Assembly: GCF_039523235.1 (NCBI RefSeq)
Contig: NZ_BAAAEX010000010.1
Length of the DNA stretch: 64,000 nt
Direction: 5' to 3' (one strand)
Origin: Castellaniella ginsengisoli
GTDB lineage: Bacteria; Pseudomonadota; Gammaproteobacteria; Burkholderiales; Burkholderiaceae_B
The translations under genes and the position numbers were made by a program. Below, piece by piece: positions 18,764-26,657 of this stretch. Positions within the stretch are counted from its first letter, which is position 1, and each line of letters opens with the position of its first letter. A model generated the notes under the pieces. It was not told the origin of the DNA. It saw nothing but the letters and a program-made list of their open reading frames with translations, and ran no database searches.

Positions 18764-19435
18764 CTAGCAGCCGGAGGCGGGCGGCGCGTCGTGGTCGGGC
18801 GCGCCTGGCCGGCCAAAGGGCGCGGGCTGCTCCGCGATGCGGCCATCGGCCACCCGCCAGATGCGGTCCACCAGGCCGGCGAGTTCCCAAGGCTGGTGGC
18901 TGATGCAGATCAGGGCGGCGCCGGTGGCGCGTGCTTGTTCGGCGCAGAGCCGTCCCAGATCGGCCCGCAGGGCGGGGTCCAGCGCGCTGAAAGGTTCGTC
19001 GAGCAGCAACAGGTCGGGCTCCAGCGCCAGGGCGCGGGCCAGGGCGGCGCGTTGGGCCATGCCGCCGGACAGTTCGCTGGGCCAGGCTTGCGCCGAGTCG
19101 GCCAGCCCCACGCGGCCCAGCCAGCGGTCCCGCCGCGCGGCGATCTCGCCGGCGGCGACGCCGCCCGCGCGCAGGGCAATGTCCAGGTTGTCGGCCACGT
19201 TGCGCCAGGGCAGCAGGCGGGGCTCCTGGAAGACGAGGCGGGTGCATTGGAAGGTATTGCGGCAGGTTCCGCCGTCCGGCTTCAACAGGCCGGCCGCCAC
19301 GCGCAGCAGGCTGCTCTTGCCTGCGCCGCTGGGGCCGATCACGCCGATGCGTTCGCCGGGGCGGACCTCCAGGCGGATGTCGTCGAATACGGTGCGCGGC
19401 CCGAAAGCCAGGCTCAGGTTGCGCATCTCAAGCAT
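18764..19435 (-). CDS. ABC transporter ATP-binding protein (SsuB/TauB-like)
   Basis: Compact 223-residue ATPase: Walker A GPSGAGKSS, Q-loop VFQEPRLLPW (typical of the nitrate/sulfonate/taurine group), signature LSGGMAQRAALAR, Walker B LLLLDEPFSALD and the switch His in ISHQPWE. It overlaps the permease by 8 nt. Energises import through the permease at 19428-20213. The QEPRLLPW form is characteristic of NitT/TauT-type systems. Confidence 0.9.
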   Translation of the reverse strand: MLEMRNLSLAFGPRTVFDDIRLEVRPGERIGVIGPSGAGKSSLLRVAAGLLKPDGGTCRNTFQCTRLVFQEPRLLPWRNVADNLDIALRAGGVAAGEIAARRDRWLGRVGLADSAQAWPSELSGGMAQRAALARALALEPDLLLLDEPFSALDPALRADLGRLCAEQARATGAALICISHQPWELAGLVDRIWRVADGRIAEQPAPFGRPGAPDHDAPPASGC

Positions 19436-20213
19436 GGCTGGGCTCCTGCCAGCGGGTCAGGCGGCGCTGGAGCGGTTGCAACAGCAGGAATTCCAGCAGC
19501 GCCACCAGCCCCAGGATCAGCAGCACCCAGGCGTAGAGCCGGCCGCTGTCGAAGGTGCTGCGCGCATTGGCCAGCGCGTAGCCCACGCCGCTTTCGGCGC
19601 CCAGGACTTCGGCCATGACCACCAGCCGTACGCCGCCGCAGGCGGCGATCAGCAGCGCGGCGGTCAAGGGCGCCGCCAGCGCGGGCAGGTAGATGTGGCG
19701 CAGCCGTGTCCAGGCGCCGAAGCGGTAGACGTGGCCCATTTCCAGCAGGCCGGCGTCGATCATGCGCATGCCCTTGACCGTGTTGACATACATGCCGGGC
19801 GCCATCATCAGGATGGTGATGAAGATCACCATGCCCGAACCCAGACCGAACCAGAGCATCGCCAGCACCACCACGACCACGGGCGGGATGGCCATCAGCA
19901 GCCAGCGCAGGGGTTCCAGCAAGCCGCGCAGGCGCGCGTCGTGGCCGGCCAGCACGCCCAGGACGAAGCCGATGCTGCAGCCCACGCTGACGCCGAGCGC
20001 GATGCGCGCCAGGCTGTCCCGGCTGTGCGACCAGAAGCCCGGATCGCCGGCCAGAGAGCCGATCGTGCGCACGGCCTCCAGCGGCGTCGCCATCAGCATG
20101 GGCCCCATGAGGCGGGCGGCAAGCTCCCAGCCGCCGAAGATCAGGACCACGCCCAGCGTGGACCAGAGCCTGGAGGTGCGCTTGAGGCGGTCCGGCGCGG
20201 TCATCCGGTTCAT
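19428..20213 (-). CDS. ABC transporter permease (SsuC/TauC-like)
   Basis: 261-residue inner-membrane permease with about six hydrophobic segments. The cytoplasmic EAA-like loop (EMGHVYRFGAWTRLRHIYLP) is near residue 170. The ATG at 20213 overlaps the SBP stop (ATGA). The frame is open further upstream, but that part lies within the SBP gene. Works with the ATPase at 18764 and SBP at 20210. Confidence 0.88.
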   Translation of the reverse strand: MNRMTAPDRLKRTSRLWSTLGVVLIFGGWELAARLMGPMLMATPLEAVRTIGSLAGDPGFWSHSRDSLARIALGVSVGCSIGFVLGVLAGHDARLRGLLEPLRWLLMAIPPVVVVVLAMLWFGLGSGMVIFITILMMAPGMYVNTVKGMRMIDAGLLEMGHVYRFGAWTRLRHIYLPALAAPLTAALLIAACGGVRLVVMAEVLGAESGVGYALANARSTFDSGRLYAWVLLILGLVALLEFLLLQPLQRRLTRWQEPSHA

Positions 20214-21205
20214 GGTCCGTAGAATCCGGTATCGGGCAGGCGGGCGCCCACGGCTTCGGGGTTGTGTTGCAGGATCAGGCCGTAGAGGGCTTCCAGGTCG
20301 GGCCGCACGGCCCGGGCTTCGCGGCTTTCCAGGCGGGTGACCCGGATCGACGCCTCGATGGCCTCGACCGGCAGGAAGTCCAGGTGCTTGTGCACCAGGC
20401 GGGCGCAAGCGGCGGGCTCGGCCTTGCACCAGCGCGCCGAATGGTCATAGGCGCGCACGAAGGCCGCGCCCAGCGCGCGGTCGTCGGCCACGCCGGTATT
20501 GGCCATGATGCCGGCCTGGGGCAGATCGGGATGGCCGGGGAACGTCTCGCGCCAGGCGGTCTCCAGGCTCTGCACGCGGTGCAGCGCGGCGCCGCCCTGA
20601 CGCGCGTTCTGTGCCAGCAGGAGCGAAACGGAAGGCTCGGGCAACAGGGCGCTGGAGGCTTCGCCGGTCAGCAGCAGGGCGATGGCGTCCTGGGCGTCGC
20701 GCGCATAGCGGAGGGCCGGTGCGCGTTCGCCGCTCAGGCCTTGCGCATCCAGCAGGCGTTCGAGCAGCAGGGCGGGCAGGTCGCGCTGGAAGGTCGTCAG
20801 CAGCGGCTTGCCGGCCAGGTCGCCCACCGTGCGCACGTCCGGATCGGCGCTGATGAACCACAACAGGCCCCAGACCGAGACGTTCAGCAGGCGCACGGGC
20901 ATGCCGCGGTTGGCCATGATGGCGGGCAGATTCACAGGCGTGGCGCTGAAATCGACTTCCTGCTTGGCGAGCAGCACGCGCAACTGGTCGGGGCTCTTCC
21001 AGTGGCGGAACTGAACGGTGCCGGCCCACTCCGCCAGGGCGCCGGTCTCGACCATGTGGATCAGCGGGAAGCTGACGGCGGCCGTGGGGCCGGCCAGGAT
21101 CAGGCGTTCACGCGGGGCGGCCGACACGGACAGGCCTGCGCCCAACAGGGCGCAGAGCAGGCCGAGCCGGGCCAGGCGGTATGATGCACGAAGGGATTCC
21201 CACAT
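20210..21205 (-). CDS. Periplasmic substrate-binding protein (NitT/TauT-like)
   Basis: 331 residues with a signal peptide of about 29 residues (ending VSA-AP). The body resembles SsuA/TauA/THI5-like binding proteins: an early SFPLIHMVETG segment, the DVRTVGDLAGKPL motif common to the class, and a two-lobed length. First gene of the SBP-permease-ATPase-TonB receptor operon. The ribosome-binding site is weak. It is divergent from the Crp/Fnr gene with only 52 bp between starts, which contain a Fur-like box. Confidence 0.82.
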   Translation of the reverse strand: MWESLRASYRLARLGLLCALLGAGLSVSAAPRERLILAGPTAAVSFPLIHMVETGALAEWAGTVQFRHWKSPDQLRVLLAKQEVDFSATPVNLPAIMANRGMPVRLLNVSVWGLLWFISADPDVRTVGDLAGKPLLTTFQRDLPALLLERLLDAQGLSGERAPALRYARDAQDAIALLLTGEASSALLPEPSVSLLLAQNARQGGAALHRVQSLETAWRETFPGHPDLPQAGIMANTGVADDRALGAAFVRAYDHSARWCKAEPAACARLVHKHLDFLPVEAIEASIRVTRLESREARAVRPDLEALYGLILQHNPEAVGARLPDTGFYGP

Positions 21206-21213
21206 GACTGAAT

Positions 21214-21232
21214 GCGAATTATTATCAATCGC
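21214..21232. promoter_or_regulatory. Fur-like box between SBP operon and Crp/Fnr gene
   Basis: GCGAATTATTATCAATCGC is an AT-rich core in GC-rich surroundings. Read on the minus strand it contains GATAAT-A-ATT, similar to the hexamer arrays bound by Fur. It lies just upstream of the SBP start. Fit is partial, so this is a candidate. Confidence 0.4.
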
Positions 21233-21257
21233 GTATAGTCACATCCTGAGACACTGA

Positions 21258-21968
21258 ATGACAATGACAAAAGTCAATTCCGCCGCAGATTCTCCCGACC
21301 GGGTGCTGGGGCATCCGCTGTTTCGCGACGCGCCGCCGGAAGTGGCGCGCCTGCTGTTGCGCGACGCCGCCGTTCTGCATGTCGAGGACGGGGACGTCCT
21401 GTTTCGCGAAGGCGAGGACGCCATCGAATACCTGTACGTCCTGAGCGGCGGCATCGAGGTGCTGCGCCACACCCAGGACGGGCAGGAGCGTGTCTTCCAC
21501 ATCTTCCGCTCCGGGCAGTTGCTGGCCGAGACCGCCATGTTCATGACCCATGGCCGCTATCCGATGAATGCCCGGGCGCGCGGCGATGCGATCACGCTGT
21601 GCCTGAAACGGTCCGGCCTGCAGGCGGCCTGCCGTGCCTGGCCGGACCTGTCCATGCGGCTGCTGGCGCGCTTGAGCGACCGGGTCTATCAGCGGGTGAA
21701 CGAGGTCGAGTGGTTCAGCGACAGCACCGCCGCGCAGCGCCTGGCCGACTACCTGCTGAGGCTGCGGCCTGGGCAAGACGCATCCGTGCGTCTGCCCCTG
21801 ACGCAGCGCCAGCTCGCCGCGCACCTGGGCGTGCGCGCGGAAACACTGAGCCGGCTGCTGGCCGACTGGGTGGCGCAGGGCCGCATCACCGGCGCGCGCC
21901 GGGATTGGACCCTGCACGATCTGGCCTTCCTCGACGATCTGGCGCAACCGGTCCGGCGCAGCTTCTGA
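21258..21968 (+). CDS. Crp/Fnr-family transcription regulator
   Basis: 236 residues. An N-terminal cyclic-nucleotide-type beta-barrel (about 25-145) contains EDGDVLFREGEDAIEYLYVL. The dimerisation helix follows, then a C-terminal winged helix with LTQRQLAAHLGVRAETLSRLL near residue 180. There are no N-terminal Fnr cysteines, so it is not an oxygen-sensing [4Fe-4S] Fnr. The recognition helix is close to the DNR/FixK type (ETLSR). It diverges from the TonB/ABC operon across 52 bp and probably controls it. Effector unknown. Confidence 0.88.
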   Translation: MTMTKVNSAADSPDRVLGHPLFRDAPPEVARLLLRDAAVLHVEDGDVLFREGEDAIEYLYVLSGGIEVLRHTQDGQERVFHIFRSGQLLAETAMFMTHGRYPMNARARGDAITLCLKRSGLQAACRAWPDLSMRLLARLSDRVYQRVNEVEWFSDSTAAQRLADYLLRLRPGQDASVRLPLTQRQLAAHLGVRAETLSRLLADWVAQGRITGARRDWTLHDLAFLDDLAQPVRRSF

Positions 21969-22087
21969 GCCCCGGGGCTCGCCGGGCAAGACCAATACCC
22001 GCGCCGGGTGTGCGCGTGTCCGGCCGGATCGCGTGAAGTCGCCTTAAACTGGAAGATTGCGTACCGACTTCCCGAAAGGATCCCGCC

Positions 22088-23800
22088 ATGGCCAAACCGC
22101 TGCGTTCCTCGAACATCACCCAGGGCGTCGCCCGGGCGCCGAATCGCTCGATGTATTACGCGCTCGGCTATACCGAGTCCGACTTCGACAAGCCCATGAT
22201 CGGCATCGCCAATGGCCAGAGCACCATCACGCCCTGCAACAGCGGCCTGCAGCCCCTGGCCGACGCGGCGGCGGCCGCCGTCAAGGAAGCCGGCGGCAAT
22301 CCCCAGATGTTCGGCACGCCGACGATCTCCGACGGCATGGCCATGGGCACCGAAGGCATGAAATATTCCCTGGTGTCCCGCGAGGTCATCGCCGATTGTG
22401 TCGAGACCTGCGTCCAGGGCCAATGGATGGACGGCGTGCTGGTGATCGGCGGCTGCGACAAGAACATGCCGGGAGGCATGATGGGCATGCTGCGCGCCAA
22501 CGTGCCTTCGATCTATGTCTACGGCGGCACCATCCTGCCGGGCAGCTATTGCGGCCAGGACCTGAACATCGTCAGCGTCTTCGAGGCCGTGGGCGAGCAT
22601 GCGGCCGGCCGCATGTCCGAGGCCGACCTGCGCAACATCGAGACCCATGCCATCCCCTGCAGCGGATCCTGTGGCGGCATGTACACGGCCAACACCATGA
22701 GCTCGGCCTTCGAGGCCCTGGGCATGAGTCTGCCGTATTCCTCCACCATGGCCAACGTGCACCAGGAAAAGACCGATTCCGCCGCCGAGTCGGCCCGCGC
22801 GCTGCTCAAGGCCGTGGCGCTCGATCTGAAACCGCGCGACATCGTCACGCGCAAATCCATCGAAAATGCCGTGGCGGTGGTGATGGCCACCGGGGGGTCG
22901 ACCAACGCCGTGTTGCACATCCTGGCGATCGCGCACGCCGCCGAGGTCGAATGGACCATCGACGATTTCGAACGCGTGCGCCGCCGCGTGCCAGTCATCT
23001 GCGATCTCAAGCCCAGCGGCAAATACCTGGTGGTCGATTTCCACCGGGCGGGCGGCGTGCCCCAGGTCATGAAGCTGCTGTTGAATGCGGGCCTGCTGCA
23101 TGGCGATTGCATCACCATCACGGGCAGGACCATGGCCGAGACCTTGGCCGATGTGCCCGATGTGCCGCGCGCAGACCAGGATGTCATCCGCACGCTGGAC
23201 AAGGCGCTGTACGCGCAGGGCCATCTGGCCATCCTGAAAGGCAACCTGGCCGAGCGGGGCGCCGTGGCCAAGATCACCGGCCTGAAGAATCCGGCCATCA
23301 CCGGGCCGGCGCGGGTGTTCAACGACGAACAGTCCGCCATGGATGCCATCCTGGCGGGCAAGATCCATGCGGGCGACGTCCTGATCCTGCGCTACCTGGG
23401 GCCCAAGGGCGGGCCGGGCATGCCCGAGATGCTGGCGCCCACCAGCGCCTTGGTGGGCGAGGGTCTGGGCGATTCCGTCGGCCTGATCACCGACGGCCGC
23501 TTTTCCGGGGGAACCTGGGGGATGGTGGTGGGCCATGTGGCGCCGGAGGCGGCCGTGGGCGGCACGATCGCCCTGGTCGAAGAGGGCGATTCCATCACCA
23601 TCGACGCCCACCGGCAGTTGCTGCAGGTGAATGTATCCGAAGAAGTCCTGGCCGCGCGGCGCGCTTCCTGGACGCCGCCTGCGCCGCGCTACACGCGCGG
23701 GGTTCAGGCCAAGTTCGCCTTCAACTGCTCCGACGCCAGTACCGGCGCGGTGCTGGACCGCTTTGAAGACAGGGCGGCCGGGGATTCCCGGAAGGGATGA
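22088..23800 (+). CDS. ilvD: Dihydroxy-acid dehydratase, second class
   Basis: 570 residues; the same reaction class as the 14650 gene but a distinct subfamily, found in many Proteobacteria, archaea and plants. Cluster cysteines sit in CNSGLQPL, GGCDKNMPG and CSGSCGGMYTANTMSS, the three-Cys pattern of the [2Fe-2S]-type enzymes. The length and GTPTISDGMAMGTEGMKYSL segment favour dihydroxy-acid over phosphogluconate or sugar-acid dehydratase, but sugar-acid dehydratases share this fold. It may be an oxygen-tolerant back-up for branched-chain synthesis. Ribosome-binding site AAAGGA is present. Confidence 0.88.
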   Translation: MAKPLRSSNITQGVARAPNRSMYYALGYTESDFDKPMIGIANGQSTITPCNSGLQPLADAAAAAVKEAGGNPQMFGTPTISDGMAMGTEGMKYSLVSREVIADCVETCVQGQWMDGVLVIGGCDKNMPGGMMGMLRANVPSIYVYGGTILPGSYCGQDLNIVSVFEAVGEHAAGRMSEADLRNIETHAIPCSGSCGGMYTANTMSSAFEALGMSLPYSSTMANVHQEKTDSAAESARALLKAVALDLKPRDIVTRKSIENAVAVVMATGGSTNAVLHILAIAHAAEVEWTIDDFERVRRRVPVICDLKPSGKYLVVDFHRAGGVPQVMKLLLNAGLLHGDCITITGRTMAETLADVPDVPRADQDVIRTLDKALYAQGHLAILKGNLAERGAVAKITGLKNPAITGPARVFNDEQSAMDAILAGKIHAGDVLILRYLGPKGGPGMPEMLAPTSALVGEGLGDSVGLITDGRFSGGTWGMVVGHVAPEAAVGGTIALVEEGDSITIDAHRQLLQVNVSEEVLAARRASWTPPAPRYTRGVQAKFAFNCSDASTGAVLDRFEDRAAGDSRKG

Positions 23801-23838
23801 GCCCGCGGCGGGGCGCCCGGGGCGTTCCGGCCGCGGGC
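23801..23838. terminator. GC-rich hairpin after the second ilvD
   Basis: GCCCGCGGC (23801-23809) pairs with GCCGCGGGC (23830-23838) directly after the stop codon. No T-run. It separates ilvD from the predicted promoter of the phospholipase gene. Confidence 0.5.
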
Positions 23839-23853
23839 CCGCATCCCGGGCAA

Positions 23854-23879
23854 GGAACCATCCCGCGCTTCCGGTGACT
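23854..23879 (+). promoter_or_regulatory. T3SS-type promoter element ahead of the ExoU-like gene
   Basis: GGAACC, 13 bases, GGTGACT. It differs by one base in the second box from the elements ahead of bopN and bsp22. It ends 54 bp before a small leader ORF and 188 bp before the phospholipase start. The GGAAC box is typical of ECF sigma-factor -35 sites. Assignment to the T3SS sigma factor is inferred. Confidence 0.6.
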
Positions 23880-23932
23880 CATGTAAAAAGCAGGCGCTGC
23901 ACTGCTGCACATAAAAAATAAAAGGAGCGCAC

Positions 23933-24049
23933 ATGAGTCGGAGGTCATCGCCGGCCGCAGCCGGAGCCATGGATGCTGGAAGGCCTCTCATGAGGAGGAG
24001 AGGCGCCGGCCTTGCCGGTCGAACCATGGGCCTTGCCTATCGATCTTGA
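23933..24049 (+). CDS. Small 38-codon ORF upstream of the ExoU-like gene
   Basis: ATG at 23933 with AAAGGAG seven bases upstream, ending TGA at 24047-24049, 17 nt before the phospholipase ATG. The peptide is Arg- and Ala-rich (begins MSRRSSPAAAGAMDAG) with no recognisable domain. It sits between the candidate promoter and the effector gene, so it may be a translated leader that couples translation, or may not be expressed as a stable peptide. The strong ribosome-binding site is the only positive evidence. Confidence 0.35.
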   Translation: MSRRSSPAAAGAMDAGRPLMRRRGAGLAGRTMGLAYRS

Positions 24050-24066
24050 GGGATGGGAGGGCCGCC

Positions 24067-25686
24067 ATGTCTCTCGACCGGATCGATTCGCACGGTGTTT
24101 TTGTCGGCCTGCCACGGGAGCCGGAGCTCTCTCTCGGGAATGCGGTGCCTCTTTCTGCGCCCGTAGACCGCAGTCCGGCCGGTTCCGGCCCGCGGCGGGA
24201 CAGCGTCCGGCTTTCCCAAGAGGGCGTCGGGGCGGCGGCCCTGCAGGCCAGCGACAGCATGCAGCGCCAATTGCAGGCACTGCAAGGGCGCAACCCACGA
24301 TCGGCCGATGCGTCGACCTACGACATCCGGCCGCAGGGCATCCCCCGCTACGATGCCGGGAACAGGCTGGTGGGCTTTACCGTCATCCGCCAGGCCCCGC
24401 CATTGGAAACCTTGGTGTTCCGTGGCGGCGGCGCCAAGGGGGTCGGCAACCCGAGCGTTCTGGCCGAAATGCGGGATGCCGGCATGCTCGACGGAATCAA
24501 GCATCTGGTGGGCTCCTCGGTCGGCGCGCTCACTGCGTTGGGCCTGGCTTCCGGCCTGGACATCCCGGCGTTGCAGGCGCTTGCGGACAAGTTCGATGGG
24601 AAGGCGATGCGGGGCGCGCCAGACGGCGGCTTCCAATCCCGTTACCCCATGTTCGACACGAGCTGGCGGCCCGGCTTCCAGGCCGGACGCGTCCTGGAAC
24701 TCCTGGATCGGACCACGGCGGAGCAGGTATCGGGCTACCTCGGCGCGCATTGGGCGGGTGACGCCTTCCAGACCAGGCTCGAACGTTTGCGCCTTGCCGA
24801 GGGGGACGGGGCCGTTGATCGTCTCGCACAATTGCGCCATCAGGATGAGGGCGCTGACCGCAGCGGGCGGATGATCACCTTCAATGATCTGCGCTTGCTG
24901 CATCGGCTGGAGCCGGACCGGTTCAAGAATCTGACCCTCACGGGGTGGGATGCGACCCGAGGCCGGACCCTGTACTTCGATGCGCAGACGACGCCGGATG
25001 TGCCGGTTGCGGTGGCGGGCCGCATATCGATGGGGTTTCCCGTCTATTTCAAATCGGTGGACCTCGATCCCGGCGACGGCCACGGCCTCAGGACGTTCAC
25101 CGACGGCGGCGTGGGCAGCAATATGCCCGTCGAAGTCGTCACGAACGGCTTGCAGGGCAAGAGGCTGGAGCATGCGAAGGCACGCACGGCCGTATTGACC
25201 TTCGATGAAGGAGGAGAGGCCTATCGGATACTGCATCAGACGCCCCAGCCGCCTTCGTTCGGCCTGGAGTGGGTGAAGGACAAGCTTGCGGGGTGGGTGG
25301 CGCGCAACCCGGACTACGGATGGTCGGCTTACCAGGACAGGCTCAAAGTTCATGAGGCGGGCCCCAATGCCTTCGTCGTCTTCCACGGCGATATCGGCAC
25401 CCTGGATCTGGGGGCCTCTTCAACGCGGCGGGGCCTCGCGCAAGCGCAAGCCGCGCTGAAAATGCGCGAGCAGATCGCGTTGCGGCGCGGCCAAGCCTAT
25501 GCCGAGGAGTTCTCGTCGGCCCGGGAATGCTTCATGCAACTGAATGAGCGGGAAAAGAGGGCCATTCTGGAAGGACCGGTACCGGAGCCGGGGGCTTATC
25601 CCAAAGGCCGTGATGATGCGGGTTATCAATTCGAGTGGACGCTGTTCGAGCTTGCGCGGCACGAGGCGCAGCAACGCAAGTCTTGA
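24067..25686 (+). CDS. ExoU-like patatin phospholipase, predicted type III effector
   Basis: 539 residues from the ATG at 24067, which has GGGAGG six bases upstream. The patatin catalytic core is complete: oxyanion loop GGGAKG at 120-125, nucleophile S151 in GSSVG, and D346 of the dyad in FTDGGVGSNMPV. The S-to-D spacing (195) is close to ExoU (S142, D344). Blocks such as ITFNDLRLLHRLEPDRFK and TPDVPVAVAGRISMGFPVYF align by eye with ExoU. There is no signal peptide; the first 100 residues are polar, as expected for a T3SS signal/chaperone region. The C-terminal ~190 residues would be the membrane-localisation part and are shorter than in ExoU (687 total). It stands alone, without an adjacent chaperone, 13 kb from the T3SS genes, but carries the T3SS-type promoter element. 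Known members are A2-type phospholipases activated by host ubiquitin; that is inferred here. Confidence 0.8.
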   Translation: MSLDRIDSHGVFVGLPREPELSLGNAVPLSAPVDRSPAGSGPRRDSVRLSQEGVGAAALQASDSMQRQLQALQGRNPRSADASTYDIRPQGIPRYDAGNRLVGFTVIRQAPPLETLVFRGGGAKGVGNPSVLAEMRDAGMLDGIKHLVGSSVGALTALGLASGLDIPALQALADKFDGKAMRGAPDGGFQSRYPMFDTSWRPGFQAGRVLELLDRTTAEQVSGYLGAHWAGDAFQTRLERLRLAEGDGAVDRLAQLRHQDEGADRSGRMITFNDLRLLHRLEPDRFKNLTLTGWDATRGRTLYFDAQTTPDVPVAVAGRISMGFPVYFKSVDLDPGDGHGLRTFTDGGVGSNMPVEVVTNGLQGKRLEHAKARTAVLTFDEGGEAYRILHQTPQPPSFGLEWVKDKLAGWVARNPDYGWSAYQDRLKVHEAGPNAFVVFHGDIGTLDLGASSTRRGLAQAQAALKMREQIALRRGQAYAEEFSSARECFMQLNEREKRAILEGPVPEPGAYPKGRDDAGYQFEWTLFELARHEAQQRKS

Positions 25687-25814
25687 ATTCCGGGGCGTCT
25701 CGTTGCATGGGCCGGGTTTTTATTTGGTATCTTATTGAATTCGATCCCCAGCCGGGGCCGGGTCCTTCCATTTCATATGCCTTGCTGGCCGGCCGGCCAG
25801 CCCGGAGTGCCGTC

Positions 25815-26645
25815 TTGCTGAATGACGAACAACGCGCATTGCAACTTCATATCCGCCTCGCCCTGGGCGTGGGGGATGCCTTCGATGCCCAGGCTGAAAT
25901 CGAGCGGCGGGTGGAATTCCTGGCTGAATTGCTGCGCGCCACGGGCGCTCGCGCCCTGGTGCTGGGCATCAGCGGCGGCGTCGATTCGCTGACGGCAGGC
26001 TGCCTGTCCCAGCGCGCCGTCGAGCGCGTGCGCGCGCAAGGCGGGGATGCCCGCTTCGTGGCCATGCGGCTGCCCTACGGCGTCCAACTGGACGAAGCCG
26101 ATGCCCAGTCGGGCCTGGCGGTCATCCGGCCCGACGATCTGCTGACCGTGGATGTGCGGCCGGCCTCGGATGCGATGCTGGCCGCGGTGCGGGCCGGTGG
26201 ACAGACTTTTCGCGATGCGGCCCAAGAGGATTTTCTGCATGGCAACATCAAGGCGCGGCAACGCATGATCGCGCAATACGCCGTGGCCGGCGCGCGCGGC
26301 GGGCTGGTGGTCGGCACCGATCATGCCGCCGAGGCGCTGATGGGGTTTTTCACGAAATTCGGCGACGGCGCCGCCGACGTCACGCCGCTGGCGGGGCTGA
26401 ACAAGCGCCGCGTGCGGGCGCTGGCGGCCGCCCTGGGGGCGCCTCGTGAGCTGGTCTTCAAAGTGCCCACCGCCGATCTCGAACTGCTCACGCCGCTCAA
26501 GCCCGACGAAGACGCCTTCGGCGTGAGCTACGAGCAGATCGATGATTTCCTGGAGGGCCGGGACGTCCCGCCCGGCATTTTCGATATCATCGTCTCCGCC
26601 TGGCGCCGCAGCGCCCATAAACGCGCCCTGCCGGTCGCGCCCTGA
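25815..26645 (+). CDS. nadE: NAD synthetase (ammonia-dependent)
   Basis: Makes NAD from nicotinate adenine dinucleotide. I favour a TTG start at 25815 with GGAG seven bases before it, giving 276 residues (E. coli NadE is 275). An ATG at 25707 would add an odd extension. The PP-loop LGISGGVDS is near residue 44. The DHAAEALMGFFTKFGDGAAD motif (two pieces), LTPLKPDEDAFG and the K in LNKRRVR are all family markers. No glutaminase domain. Stands alone between the phospholipase and the convergent monooxygenase gene. Confidence 0.9.
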   Translation: MLNDEQRALQLHIRLALGVGDAFDAQAEIERRVEFLAELLRATGARALVLGISGGVDSLTAGCLSQRAVERVRAQGGDARFVAMRLPYGVQLDEADAQSGLAVIRPDDLLTVDVRPASDAMLAAVRAGGQTFRDAAQEDFLHGNIKARQRMIAQYAVAGARGGLVVGTDHAAEALMGFFTKFGDGAADVTPLAGLNKRRVRALAAALGAPRELVFKVPTADLELLTPLKPDEDAFGVSYEQIDDFLEGRDVPPGIFDIIVSAWRRSAHKRALPVAP

Positions 26646-26657
26646 TCCTTTGCGGCG

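Noticed and set aside
16562..19618. 1018-residue open frame antisense to the TonB receptor and ABC ATPase
   Set aside because: Low-complexity product without motifs, opposite to two genes with clear family signatures.
20808..21014. Small ORFs within the ABC/TonB region on the plus strand
   Set aside because: No ribosome-binding sites, no domains, fully inside well-supported minus-strand genes.
22088..23800. 6-phosphogluconate dehydratase (Edd)
   Set aside because: The length (570) and motifs fit dihydroxy-acid dehydratase. Edd is ~600 residues with a different N-terminus, and no Entner-Doudoroff aldolase is next to it.
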